Source: Streptomyces sp. ITFR-21
GTDB taxonomy: Bacteria; Actinomycetota; Actinomycetes; Streptomycetales; Streptomycetaceae
Assembly: GCF_031844685.1 (NCBI RefSeq)
Contig: NZ_CP134605.1
Coordinates: forward strand, 3,678,001 to 3,742,000
DNA: 64,000 nucleotides
Direction: 5' to 3'
The translations under genes were made by a program, and so were the position numbers. How positions within the stretch are numbered: position 1 is the first letter of the stretch; the number at the start of each line of letters is the position of its first letter. The notes below the pieces were generated by a model. It saw only the letters and a list, made by a program, of their open reading frames with translations, did no database searches and was not told the origin of the DNA. This document shows positions 52,312-59,967 of this stretch, in pieces.

Positions 52312-52499
52312 GCTGCTGTCTCCGTCCGGGTGGTGACGCTGCCGAAGGCGATGCGGATCACGGCCTGCTGTTCGACCGTCAGGGGCGGTGCGGCGTTGGC
52401 GTGGCGCTCGACCAGCCGCCAGTACGCTGCGCCGCCGGGCCGGGCCGGGCGGCCGGGCACGATGTCCCCGGCCGCCGCGGCCTTCGTGGTGGCGGTCAC
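52308..52499 (-). CDS. Small hypothetical protein (63 aa)
   Basis: A short basic/helical protein (AAYWRLVERHANAAPPLTVEQQAVIRIAF). GTG start overlapping the upstream DUF6907-like gene. Such small proteins between DUF6907 genes are common in actinobacterial mobile elements. Function unknown. Confidence 0.55.
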   Translation of the reverse strand: MTATTKAAAAGDIVPGRPARPGGAAYWRLVERHANAAPPLTVEQQAVIRIAFGSVTTRTETAA

Positions 52500-52837
52500 G
52501 ACTCGGTCGGCTTCGCGTCGAGCTGGGCGCGCATCGCGGCCAGGCCGTCACGGAAGGCGGTGACGCGGGCGATGAAGGCGTCCAGCTGCGGGCCGTCCAG
52601 CACGGCCTCGTCGTCGTCCGGATCTCCGGTTCCGAGCCACAGACTCGTGCCCTTGTACCGGTCGTCCACGTACAGCTCGGCGTGCAGCAGGTAGGCGGGG
52701 CCCATGTCCATGCCGTCGGGCGCGTCCAGCAGAAGCCGCTGGCCGTAGTGCTCGGCCGACTGGGTCTCGGGCCGGCTCTCGCACTTCCCGGGCGCGCACC
52801 ACGGAAAATGCCGCAGGGCCTTGGTGGCGGTCGTCAT
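52496..52837 (-). CDS. DUF6907-like protein, copy 1
   Basis: The 113-residue protein has HFPWCAPGKC near the N terminus and a beta-rich body with AELYVDDRYKGTSLWLGTGD followed by a helix (DAFIARVTAFRDGLAAMRAQLD). The neighbouring gene has the same layout, so the two look like a tandem duplication. The role of DUF6907-type proteins is unknown. Confidence 0.65.
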   Translation of the reverse strand: MTTATKALRHFPWCAPGKCESRPETQSAEHYGQRLLLDAPDGMDMGPAYLLHAELYVDDRYKGTSLWLGTGDPDDDEAVLDGPQLDAFIARVTAFRDGLAAMRAQLDAKPTES

Positions 52838-53172
52838 GCCGTCACCTGCTCCGCAGCCGGGGCGGCCTGGCCGAGCTGGGCGCGCTGTGCCTTGAGGCCG
52901 GTCAGGAACGTCTCGAAGTCGGCGATGAGCTCGTCGGCCTCGGCGGCGTCGTAGGTGGTGCCCTCGTCGTAGAAGGTGACGCTGATCTCCGTGTCGGGGC
53001 ACATGTCGCGGACGTGGGTCAGCCGCGAGTGCAGCAGCGGCAGCTTGCGGTCACCGTGGCGCCCTCGCGCGGGCAGCTCGTTCAGCGGCCCCTGGTGCTC
53101 GGTGGCCGACGTGGCGTGCCGGATGCACTCACGGCGCGAGCACCAGGGGTAGTGGCCAGGAAGGACCTTCAT
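52834..53172 (-). CDS. DUF6907-like protein, copy 2
   Basis: The 112-residue protein parallels copy 1: HYPWCSRREC at the start, beta strands ending in EISVTFYDEGTTYD, and a C-terminal helix (ADELIADFETFLTGLKAQRAQL). ATG at 53172 follows AAGGA. Coupled by overlap to both neighbours. Confidence 0.65.
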   Translation of the reverse strand: MKVLPGHYPWCSRRECIRHATSATEHQGPLNELPARGRHGDRKLPLLHSRLTHVRDMCPDTEISVTFYDEGTTYDAAEADELIADFETFLTGLKAQRAQLGQAAPAAEQVTA

Positions 53173-53633
53173 GCGGTCACCCCCAGTTCGGCGGCGATCT
53201 GCCGGGCGGCGGTGAGGCGTTCCCCGATGCGCTGGCCGGCGGGGAAGAGCAGGCACGGCTCCGGGTCCGCGTCATACCAGCCGACGATGTCGACGTCGCT
53301 GAGAGCGGCGGGCTTCTTCGCCGGGTCGACCTCGACGATGACGGCGCCGAGCGCGGCGGCGATCCGCTGGATCTCCGCGTTGTTCTCGGCGAGGATCTTC
53401 GCGGCCCCGGCGGTGAACCTCTCCGCGAAGAGGTCGGCGGCCAGGACGGGGTCCGGGGCGCCCTCGATCCGCTTCACAATGCGGGCGGTGGCCGCATCCA
53501 CGGCCGCGCGGGCGGCGGCGCGGTCCGCCTCCAGCGTGGCGATCCGCGCGGTGATGGGCTCGGTCTCGGCGGTCGCCTCGGGCTGGTTGTTCTGGCTGGG
53601 TGTCGCGCGGGGCGCCGTGGGAACATGGGGCAT
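53169..53633 (-). CDS. Early-region helical protein (154 aa)
   Basis: The protein has a long Ala-rich helix (ARIATLEADRAAARAAVDAATARI) and a DIVGWYDADPEPCLLFPAGQ segment. It is the first gene after the Xre regulator in the leftward early operon. No domain recognised. Confidence 0.6.
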   Translation of the reverse strand: MPHVPTAPRATPSQNNQPEATAETEPITARIATLEADRAAARAAVDAATARIVKRIEGAPDPVLAADLFAERFTAGAAKILAENNAEIQRIAAALGAVIVEVDPAKKPAALSDVDIVGWYDADPEPCLLFPAGQRIGERLTAARQIAAELGVTA

Positions 53634-53653
53634 GGCAGTACCTGGTCCTGTGT

Positions 53654-53936
53654 CTACTTGCTGGTGGACGTACTGGTGTGCTGCTGGACAGGCGCCCCCG
53701 GCTGGTACCCGGGGGCGTTGTCGTTTCCGGTCGCGCTCTCGCGGATGGTGATGTCGGAGATGCGACATCCGAGACCCACCGCGATCTTCAGGAGCGTTTC
53801 GGGACGTGGCGAGCGACTGCCCCGCTCGATGCGGGAGAGGCCGGCTCCGCTGAGTCCGATGGCAGTGGCGAACCGGGCAAGGCTCACGCCGCGCTCGATG
53901 CGCATCTGCCGGATCTTCAGTCCGTTCGTCTGCACG
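53654..53936 (-). CDS. Xre-family regulator (Cro-like)
   Basis: The 94-residue protein is mostly a helix-turn-helix of the Xre type: KIRQMRIERGVSLARFATAIGLSGAGLSRIERGSRSPRPETLLKIA. GTG at 53936 is favoured by alignment to the domain; an upstream in-frame start at 54007 overlaps the operator region. It diverges from the repressor gene, with paired operator repeats between, so it is a candidate Cro or early activator. Confidence 0.8.
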
Positions 53937-53948
53937 GCTTCACGGTAG

Positions 53949-54092
53949 GCAATAACTGGCAATGAAGCAAGCATCGAGGCTCCGATGCCAGGAAACAAGC
54001 CCCTCACCTGCTGGTATCGACCGAAACGAACTAGGCATCGTTGCCGAGTTCGTTACCTGGAAGTACCGTTGAGCCGTTGCCAATCGTTGCCA
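53949..54092. promoter_or_regulatory. Paired operator repeats between Cro-like and repressor genes
   Basis: GGCAAT occurs at 53949-53954 and 53959-53964, and its complement-type TTGCC(A) at 54077-54082 and 54087-54092. Within each pair the spacing is 10 bp (one helical turn), and the pairs face opposite directions near the two divergent starts. Additional related words (CGTTGCC, GTTACC) lie between at about 54032-54055. The arrangement suits cooperative repressor binding controlling the lysis-lysogeny switch. Confidence 0.75.
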
Positions 54093-54104
54093 GGAGGAGG
54101 AGTC

Positions 54105-54965
54105 GTGAAGTGGAACCCGGCGGACTGGGAGCGCCTCGGCCGCAGGATCCGAGAGCGCCGGGAGGGGCTCGGGTTCAGCCGCGAGAAGCTGGGCGCGATC
54201 GCATCGGCGTCGCCAAAGACGATCCAGAACGCCGAAGACGGGCGGGTGCCCACGCGCTGGCCGTCAACGTTCGGCAGGATTGAATCCAGTCTCGGCTGGC
54301 TCGCGGGGAGCTTTCGAGAAGTTCTCGACGGGGGCGAGCCAACCGAGTTGGACTCTGGACTGTTCGATGAGTATCTGTCTGCCGTGAAAGAGCCAAATGC
54401 TCCCACCTTGGAGCGGCGGGCGGAAATCCGTTCACGCCTGGAGCGTGGACATCACCTATCTGTGGTCGAGAGAATGACGCTCAGTGAAATGGGGCGGACA
54501 GAGCAATTTCCGGAAGAAATCGAAGTGCGGCTGCGTGCAGTGTTTGAATTTGGTCAACTATGCGAGAGGTATGGGGCTCCGTCGCAGCTGACAGCGGGGT
54601 ATGACTACGCCGTAGCAGATCTGCTAGCGGCCCTCGTTGAAGCTAGGAAAGGGCGCGGTAGCGTGACTTCGCGGCCAGCCGGCTACCGGACTTCGACGGC
54701 GAGCCCGCATTCGTCTCAGTATCACGGCGGCGCCTTCTCTGGCGAGGTTTCTCAAGGCGAGGTCGCAAAATCGAGAGAACGTGGGGAGGGTCTTGACTTG
54801 GATGGGCGGAAGGTCGAACAGCGGGAAGCCTCCGACGCCGAGTTGGTTGAACGGCTCGTCCAAGAATCCGAAAGGGTCAGTACGCTGATCGAGACGCTAA
54901 AAGAAAAGCAAGCCACCGTCGCTCAGATTTATCAGAAACTGGCGGCCTTGGACGATCCGAATTAA
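54105..54965 (+). CDS. Phage immunity repressor (HTH N-terminal)
   Basis: The 286-residue protein has an N-terminal helix-turn-helix (IRERREGLGFSREKLGAIASASPKTIQNAEDG) with C-terminal parts rich in acidic and polar residues and a final coiled coil (LVERLVQESERVSTLIETLKEKQATVAQIYQKL). It is the only main-region gene on the plus strand, as expected for a lysogenic repressor, and its codon use is less G/C-rich than its neighbours. GTG at 54105 has AGGAGGAGG upstream. Its stop overlaps the integrase stop tail to tail. Confidence 0.8.
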   Translation: MKWNPADWERLGRRIRERREGLGFSREKLGAIASASPKTIQNAEDGRVPTRWPSTFGRIESSLGWLAGSFREVLDGGEPTELDSGLFDEYLSAVKEPNAPTLERRAEIRSRLERGHHLSVVERMTLSEMGRTEQFPEEIEVRLRAVFEFGQLCERYGAPSQLTAGYDYAVADLLAALVEARKGRGSVTSRPAGYRTSTASPHSSQYHGGAFSGEVSQGEVAKSRERGEGLDLDGRKVEQREASDAELVERLVQESERVSTLIETLKEKQATVAQIYQKLAALDDPN

Positions 54966-56449
54966 GGCGTCCGCTTCCATTCGAACTCGATGCTTTCCAT
55001 GTCCTGATACGACCCGTCGGGCATCCGTCCGCGCCGGCCGGGCCTGATCCGCACGGTGACCAGGGCCCGCAGCACGTTGCGGCGCTGCTCCAGCTCCATG
55101 CCCTTCCACACCGCCCACGGGTCCGCCGTGCCCACCAGGTCCACGAGCGGATCCTTCGACGCGGCGGCGGCCAGCTGCGCCAGCACGGTCGACAACTGGG
55201 CGTTGATCACGCTGGAGCCCTCGGCCAGCTGCGAGGCATCGACCAGCCCGGACCCGAAGGCCGAGGCCAAAGTGGTCAGCCGTCCGCGGAGCTCCACCTG
55301 CTGGGCCTGCAGCTCCGCCACCGCACTCTCGTCGGCCAGGGGCAGCAGCAGCCCCGCCGCATCCGGGCGCGACAAGCGCTCCAGGATCACATCCCGCACA
55401 TAGTCGTCGAGGACATCGGCCCGGCGGGTGACCTGCCCGAGCTGGCACCGGTACGCCGGCCGGTGGTCCTTGTTGCCGGTGCCGGAGACCTTCATCGGTC
55501 CGGGGCAGAGGCAGCCCTCCTTGCCGCACTCGAACAGCAGCGATCCGAGCCACCTCGGCCGGTTCCCTGGAGTCGTCCGCCGCGCGGGGTCTTCCAGGAC
55601 CGCCACGGCCGCCCGCCACGTCGGTTCGGGCACGATGACGTCCCACTTGCCCCTACCGACCGGCTGACCCCGGTAGATGACGATCCCGGCGTTCCTCGGC
55701 CGCAGCAGGATGTCCCGCCACTCGATCGTCCCGATCGGGTTCCCCATCGTGGAGACCACGCCCTTGTCGGCGAGCAGCTGCACCCAGCCGCGGAGGGACT
55801 TGCCCGCGATGATGTCCTCGGTGGACTCCAGGACGAGGGCCGCCTCGCCCGGCACAGCCTTGTCGTAGTCGAGCACCGGCACTTCGATCTCGTCACCGGT
55901 CTTCTTGTCGGCCACGACGCGGGTTCCCCCGGTGGGCAGCCCCCAGCCGAACGGGCGGATCCCGCCGGCCCACTCGCCTGCCTGTGCCTTCTGGAGCCGG
56001 GCGCGGGCGACGCGTTCGCCCTTGTGCTCGGACTCCTGGCGGGCGACCGCGCCGAGCATGCGGGCCACCATCCGGCCGGACGGTGTGGCGAGATCGAGTT
56101 CGCCGGCCTGCACGGTATGGGTGGTGATGCCGCGCCGCTCGCAGAGGCTGATGTACTCCTCCAGCTCAGTGGGGGAGCGGTGCAGCCGGTCGGTGTGCCA
56201 GCAGATGACGACCGTGGCGGTGCCCGCATCGAGGTCGTCGAGCATCCGCCGGTACCCGGGGCGCTTCTTCCCGCTGAACGCCGAGATGTCGTTGTCCGGG
56301 TAGACCCTGACGACCTCGAAGCCCATGCGCTCGGCCAGGGCCTCGCAGTCCTCGCGCTGCCGCTCGACGCCGAGGCCGGCCCCGGTCCGGTCCTGGCTGA
56401 TCCGGACATAGATCACTGCGCGGATCTGCTGTCCGTCGGGGGTCTTCAT
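54962..56449 (-). CDS. Large serine integrase
   Basis: The 495-residue protein has a resolvase catalytic domain with the nucleophile Ser in VIYVRISQD and DRLHR, then the recombinase domain (GGIRPFGWGL ... RNAGIVIYRGQPVG), a zinc-ribbon segment (CGKEGCLCPGPM ... YRCQLG) and a coiled-coil (about residues 375-425). It is encoded next to attR and is the enzyme that placed the phage in tadA. ATG at 56449 overlaps the mini recombinase stop as ATGA. Confidence 0.93.
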   Translation of the reverse strand: MKTPDGQQIRAVIYVRISQDRTGAGLGVERQREDCEALAERMGFEVVRVYPDNDISAFSGKKRPGYRRMLDDLDAGTATVVICWHTDRLHRSPTELEEYISLCERRGITTHTVQAGELDLATPSGRMVARMLGAVARQESEHKGERVARARLQKAQAGEWAGGIRPFGWGLPTGGTRVVADKKTGDEIEVPVLDYDKAVPGEAALVLESTEDIIAGKSLRGWVQLLADKGVVSTMGNPIGTIEWRDILLRPRNAGIVIYRGQPVGRGKWDVIVPEPTWRAAVAVLEDPARRTTPGNRPRWLGSLLFECGKEGCLCPGPMKVSGTGNKDHRPAYRCQLGQVTRRADVLDDYVRDVILERLSRPDAAGLLLPLADESAVAELQAQQVELRGRLTTLASAFGSGLVDASQLAEGSSVINAQLSTVLAQLAAAASKDPLVDLVGTADPWAVWKGMELEQRRNVLRALVTVRIRPGRRGRMPDGSYQDMESIEFEWKRTP

Positions 56450-56832
56450 CGGCCGAGCCGCCCAGACTCCACGCTGTAGGTCTCAACGCCCAGCCGGTTC
56501 GAGATTTCGCTGTACGCCTTCTGGAGGTCGGGATCGCGGTAGAGGCGGTCTTCCCTGAAGACGAGGACCGCGGCGGCATCGCCTCGTTCAAGTCCGGCGA
56601 GCATCTCCTCGTAGGCCGGCCGGTTGGCCGAGCGCCCTGAGCCGCCGTCGTCCTGGAAGACGCGAACGACCTGGTACTCGGCGCCCGGCCCGGAGAGCGA
56701 TCCGGCGAGGGCGTACCCGTCTTGGATCTGTCGCTGGATAGCCAGAGGGTTGCTCCGCGCGACGTGCGCGTACACGTAGCAGCGGATTACCTGCGGCTCT
56801 GTACTGGCGTCGCCAGCCTGGGTGCTCTTCAT
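56446..56832 (-). CDS. Mini serine-recombinase-like protein lacking the catalytic Ser
   Basis: The 128-residue protein is a resolvase-fold domain only. It keeps FQDDGGSGRSANRPAYEEML and FREDRLYRDP, matching the D-x-S-G-x-x-x-x-R-P and D-R-L-x-R motifs of the integrase. But the nucleophile motif reads YVYAHVARS: aligned with YVRIS of the integrase, Ser is Ala and Arg is His. It stops at the point where the integrase continues into helix E and DNA-binding domains. ATG at 56832 lies only 46 bp from attR. The overlap with the integrase suggests co-translation. It may be a regulatory partner or directionality factor. Confidence 0.8.
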   Translation of the reverse strand: MKSTQAGDASTEPQVIRCYVYAHVARSNPLAIQRQIQDGYALAGSLSGPGAEYQVVRVFQDDGGSGRSANRPAYEEMLAGLERGDAAAVLVFREDRLYRDPDLQKAYSEISNRLGVETYSVESGRLGR

Positions 56833-56874
56833 GGTCTCAGTCTGCCGCAACAGGTATGCCCCAGTCCCGGTTTC

Positions 56875-56879
56875 GGGAA
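56875..56879. other. attR crossover point
   Basis: GGGAA at 56875-56879 precedes GACAACGCTGCTGAGC, which continues tadA in frame (Lys-Thr-Thr-Leu-Leu of the P-loop). Bases to the left (GTCCCGGTTTC) are phage-derived. See attL for the possible dinucleotide core. Confidence 0.85.
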
Positions 56880-57453
56880 GACAACGCTGCTGAGCTGTCT
56901 GCTCGGCCTGGTCGACCCGGCTGCGCGCGTCGTGCTCGCCGAGGACTCGGCGGAACTGCGCCCCGACCACCCCCATGTGGTCCGGCTGGAGACCCGGCCG
57001 GCCAATCAGGAGGGCGCCGGCCAGGTCACCTTGCGCGACCTGGTACGGCAGGCGCTGCGGATGCGGCCCGACCGACTGGTCGTCGGCGAGGTGCGCGGGC
57101 GCGAGGTCGTCGATTTGCTGAGTGCGCTCAACACCGGTCATGAGGGCGGCTGCGGCACCGTGCACGCGAATGCCGCGGCCGACGTGCCCGCCCGGCTCGA
57201 AGCGCTCGGCAGCACCGCGGGGCTCGATCGTGCCGCGTTGCACAGCCAGGTGTCGGCCGCCCTGTCGGTTGTCGTCCACCTGGTACGGGACGGCTCCGGG
57301 CGCCGCCGCCTCGCCGAGATCCATGTCCTGCGGCGTGGCGCCGACGGACTGGTCACCACGGTGCCCGCTCTGGTCCGGGACGGACATGACCGCGTCGACC
57401 GCGGCCCCGGCTGGCAGCGGCTGGCTGCCCTGTGCGCGGCGGGTGTGCGATGA
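56880..57453 (+). pseudogene. tadA: tadA/cpaF pilus ATPase, 3' half
   Basis: The frame resumes in the Walker A motif (GKTTLLSCLLG) and contains the remaining CpaF features: LAEDSAELRP (Asp box), RLETRPANQEG, RDLVRQALRMRPDRLVVGEVRG (Walker B), and GHEGGCGTVHAN (His box). Without its N-terminal half and start it cannot be made as a functional ATPase. It overlaps tadB as ATGA, so tadB translation would normally be coupled to tadA; the prophage breaks this coupling. Confidence 0.95.
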
Positions 57454-58427
57454 GCCCCGGACCGGCTCCCGCGGCCCTCGCCTGGGCGGCGGCCCTGTGC
57501 GCGGTGGCGCTGCTGACGCGCGTGCCCCGCCCCGGAGCAGGAGTGCGCCGCCGCGCGCTCCGGCTGGTGGGCTCGGTGGAGTTCCGGGCCGGGCGTTCGC
57601 CGGGGGAGCGGTTGCGCAAGCTGGATGCCTGGGCGCGGCGGGCGCTTGCCGGGCGCCCCGGGGTGCTGTGCCTGCCGGTAGGGCTGGTACTGGGATTGGC
57701 GACCGGGTCGCCGCTGCCGGTGGCGGCCGGGGTGCTGGGCGCGCCGCTGGTGGGACGGGCTTTGCGGAGACGAGCCGAGCGGGCCGCAGCCGACCGTGGG
57801 ATCGCGGCGGTCGCCGCGCTGTGCGGGACGGTGGCCGGGGATCTGCGGGCCGGACGGCCGCCGAACGCGGCGCTGGCGGACGCTGTGGATTCGGCCGGAT
57901 GGGCGAGAGGCCCCGAACTGGCCGGTGCGGCAAGCCTGCTGCTGTCGGCCGCCCGCTTCGGCGGGGACGTGCCGCAGGCGCTGCGGGCCGCCGCCCGGCT
58001 TCGCGAGGGCATCCTGGGGCTCGCCGCGGTCGCCGCCTGCTGGCAGGTCGCCGTGGACGGTGGCGCCGGGCTGGCCGCCGCTCTGGACCGGGTGGCCGCC
58101 GCGCTGCGGGCCGAGGCCGATCAACGGGAAGACCTGCGGGCCCAGTTGGCGGGCCCACGCTCCACGGCCGTGCTGCTGGCGCTGCTCCCACTGTTCGGGC
58201 TCGTCCTGGGCGCGGGGCTCGGCGCTCGGCCCTCGGCGGTGCTGCTGCACACCCCGGTCGGCCTGTGCTGCCTGGCCGCAGGCGCGGCCCTGGAGTGGGC
58301 GGGCCTGGCCTGGACGGCGCGCATCATCCGGGACGCCGAGGACGGCTCCGCCGTTGGACAGCGCGGGGCGCGAAAGGCGCAGCGGGAGACAGCCGAAAGA
58401 GTCCCGGCGGGGAGGGGGACGTTGTGA
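57450..58427 (+). CDS. tadB: TadB-like pilus inner-membrane protein
   Basis: The 325-residue protein has a T2SSF (GspF) domain with RPPNAALADAVD, GGDVPQALRAAARL and a final pair of hydrophobic segments, plus two near the N terminus. It forms the inner-membrane platform of the Flp/Tad pilus with TadC. ATG at 57450 overlaps the tadA stop. With tadA split its transcription from the upstream ssd promoter is interrupted by 42 kb of phage DNA. Confidence 0.88.
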   Translation: MSPGPAPAALAWAAALCAVALLTRVPRPGAGVRRRALRLVGSVEFRAGRSPGERLRKLDAWARRALAGRPGVLCLPVGLVLGLATGSPLPVAAGVLGAPLVGRALRRRAERAAADRGIAAVAALCGTVAGDLRAGRPPNAALADAVDSAGWARGPELAGAASLLLSAARFGGDVPQALRAAARLREGILGLAAVAACWQVAVDGGAGLAAALDRVAAALRAEADQREDLRAQLAGPRSTAVLLALLPLFGLVLGAGLGARPSAVLLHTPVGLCCLAAGAALEWAGLAWTARIIRDAEDGSAVGQRGARKAQRETAERVPAGRGTL

Positions 58428-59227
58428 GGGGTGGAACGGGCTGGGCTGTCCACAGCCTGGGGACAGCCGGGGCGGTTCTGGCGGCGCTGGCCGCCGGGCT
58501 GCTGGCAGCGGGAGGGGCGCGGCAGCGGGTCGTGGGGATCCGGCGGCTGCGGAGCGTGCTGGGGACGCCGTGCCGGACACGGAGGCCGGCGGAGACGCTG
58601 CGGCGGCTGCGTGGGCCGCTGACGGGGTGGGGCCCGGTGGTCGCCGCGGGGCTCGGGGTCGGGGCGCTGATCGGCGGGCCGCTGGGCGTCCTGGCGGGAA
58701 TCGGGACGGCGGCCGGAACCGGGCGATGGCTCAAGCGCCGTCAGAAGGCCGCTGGGCGACTCGCCGGCGCCGCGGAGGCGGGGGACGCGGACCTGCCGTT
58801 CTGCGCCGACCTGATGGCCGCCTGCCTGGCCGCCGGCGCCACGCCGGGGGAGGCGGCGGGGGCCGTGGGCCGCTGCTTGGACGGGCCGCTGGGAGAGGCG
58901 CTGATACGGGTGCGGGCCGAGTTGCGGCTCGGAGCGGAGCCGGCGGAGTGCTGGGACCGGTTCGGCCGGCTACCCGCAGCCCGGGAAATGGGCCGGTGCC
59001 TGGCCAGGGCCGCCACGACCGGGAGCGCACCGGTCGCGGAGATGGCCCGGCTGGCGGCCGAGTGTCGTGCCGCGCGCGCCCGTACGGCCCTGGCCCGGGC
59101 CAGGCGTGCCGCGGTTTTGGCCACCGCGCCGCTGGGCGCCTGCTTCCTGCCGGCGTTCCTGCTGGTCGGTGTCGCCCCGGTGGTGATGGGACTGGCCGGA
59201 AGGGTCCTGGGCGGCGGGGCGGACTGA
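58424..59227 (+). CDS. tadC: TadC-like pilus inner-membrane protein
   Basis: The 267-residue protein has the second T2SSF domain (ADLMAACLAAGATPGEAAGAV ... LRLGAEPAECWDRF ... MARLAAECRAAR) and hydrophobic segments at both ends (about residues 15-30, 68-90 and 245-265). GTG at 58424 overlaps the tadB stop as GTGA. Partner of TadB in the assembly platform. Confidence 0.87.
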   Translation: MRGGTGWAVHSLGTAGAVLAALAAGLLAAGGARQRVVGIRRLRSVLGTPCRTRRPAETLRRLRGPLTGWGPVVAAGLGVGALIGGPLGVLAGIGTAAGTGRWLKRRQKAAGRLAGAAEAGDADLPFCADLMAACLAAGATPGEAAGAVGRCLDGPLGEALIRVRAELRLGAEPAECWDRFGRLPAAREMGRCLARAATTGSAPVAEMARLAAECRAARARTALARARRAAVLATAPLGACFLPAFLLVGVAPVVMGLAGRVLGGGAD

Positions 59228-59404
59228 CCCGCCTCCGACACCGGCCTTTCGCGAAGCACGTCGGCTCTTGGCCCGCGCTTTCCCGACCAGCGCCAGTGCA
59301 CCGCCGTATCGCCGAACGACTGCCTGACTGCCTGACCGCATGACCCGACCGGCGCCTGAGCCGGAACAACCGACAGCGGAACAACCGACAACGGGAGAAA
59401 CCCC

Positions 59405-59638
59405 ATGACGAACACGATGAACATGATCGACACGACGAGCACGACGAGCACGACGAGCACGGCAGGTCCGGTGGGGGCGAGCACGGCGAACGCGCCTCGC
59501 AGCACGCCCGCGACCCGGCGGGTGAAGGGCGGCGGGACCAGGACGGCGTGGGCGGCCCGGCGGGTGGGGAGGTGCCGGGCGGTGGCGGAGGCCGGGATGA
59601 GTACGGCGGAGTACGCCGTCGGGATTCAATTTATCTAG
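59405..59638 (+). pseudogene. DUF4244 Flp-pilin-like gene, truncated by a second insertion
   Basis: The first 72 residues lead up to the prepilin processing motif AGMSTAEYAVG, in which G-M is the likely cleavage point and Glu is the conserved +5-type residue of Flp pilins. A hydrophobic helix of about 25 residues should follow, but the frame turns into IQFI and stops. The sequence also changes from G/C-rich to mixed composition at about 59624. The leader is longer than usual, with Thr/Ser repeats (TTSTTSTTST). The missing 3' half should lie beyond the second element, outside the window. Confidence 0.85.
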
Positions 59639-59967
59639 TGTTGTCAAGCGAAGGTGCTGGCCAATGGGCAAAGAGCTCTTCTGGCACATGAGTTACGTTG
59701 TACGTGTGGGCATCGCTGTCGAGCGCCTAGGCCGACGACTACGCCGCCTTGCAGGCAGGACCGAGTGGAGCATGAGCGGCAGGCTCGTGACTGGCGTGGC
59801 ACCGCGCTGGACGCCTTGCCGCCCTCGCCAGGAGACGCCGCTCCACCGGGGGAGCAGGCCCGTGGTCTGGACGTTCCGGGTCAAAACCCTGACGAGCACA
59901 GGGCACTCGTGCCAACATCAACTCACCTGCAACGCTGGCATATCTGACCTCTCAGATCGGGACGATC
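59639..59967. other. Left-end non-coding segment of the second element
   Basis: About 330 bases without a supported gene. It is G/C-mixed, includes AATTTATCTAG directly after the break, and holds no obvious ribosome-binding site before the following gene except weak G/A sequence. Short frames here are inconsistent in codon use. It may contain the element's terminal recombination site and the promoter of the cargo gene. Confidence 0.5.

Larger units (their letters stand above)
14739..56879. mobile_element. Siphovirus prophage integrated in tadA (about 42.1 kb)
   Basis: The element is bounded by the two halves of tadA and carries a serine integrase next to attR. It has a divergent repressor region, a primase-polymerase, TerS/TerL, portal, MuF protein, scaffold, major capsid protein, connectors, major tail protein, a frameshifted chaperone, a 1343-residue tape measure, Dit and minor tail proteins, endolysin and holins. 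All structural roles for a long-tailed phage are present and intact. The only broken gene is an HNH nuclease hit by an IS. The phage is therefore plausibly inducible. The region also holds genes typical of actinobacterial plasmids and conjugative elements. Confidence 0.95.

Noticed and set aside
59654-59947. Short plus-strand frames before the nuclease-STAND gene
   Set aside because: Two frames overlap with inconsistent codon use and no recognisable domain; described as non-coding left end.
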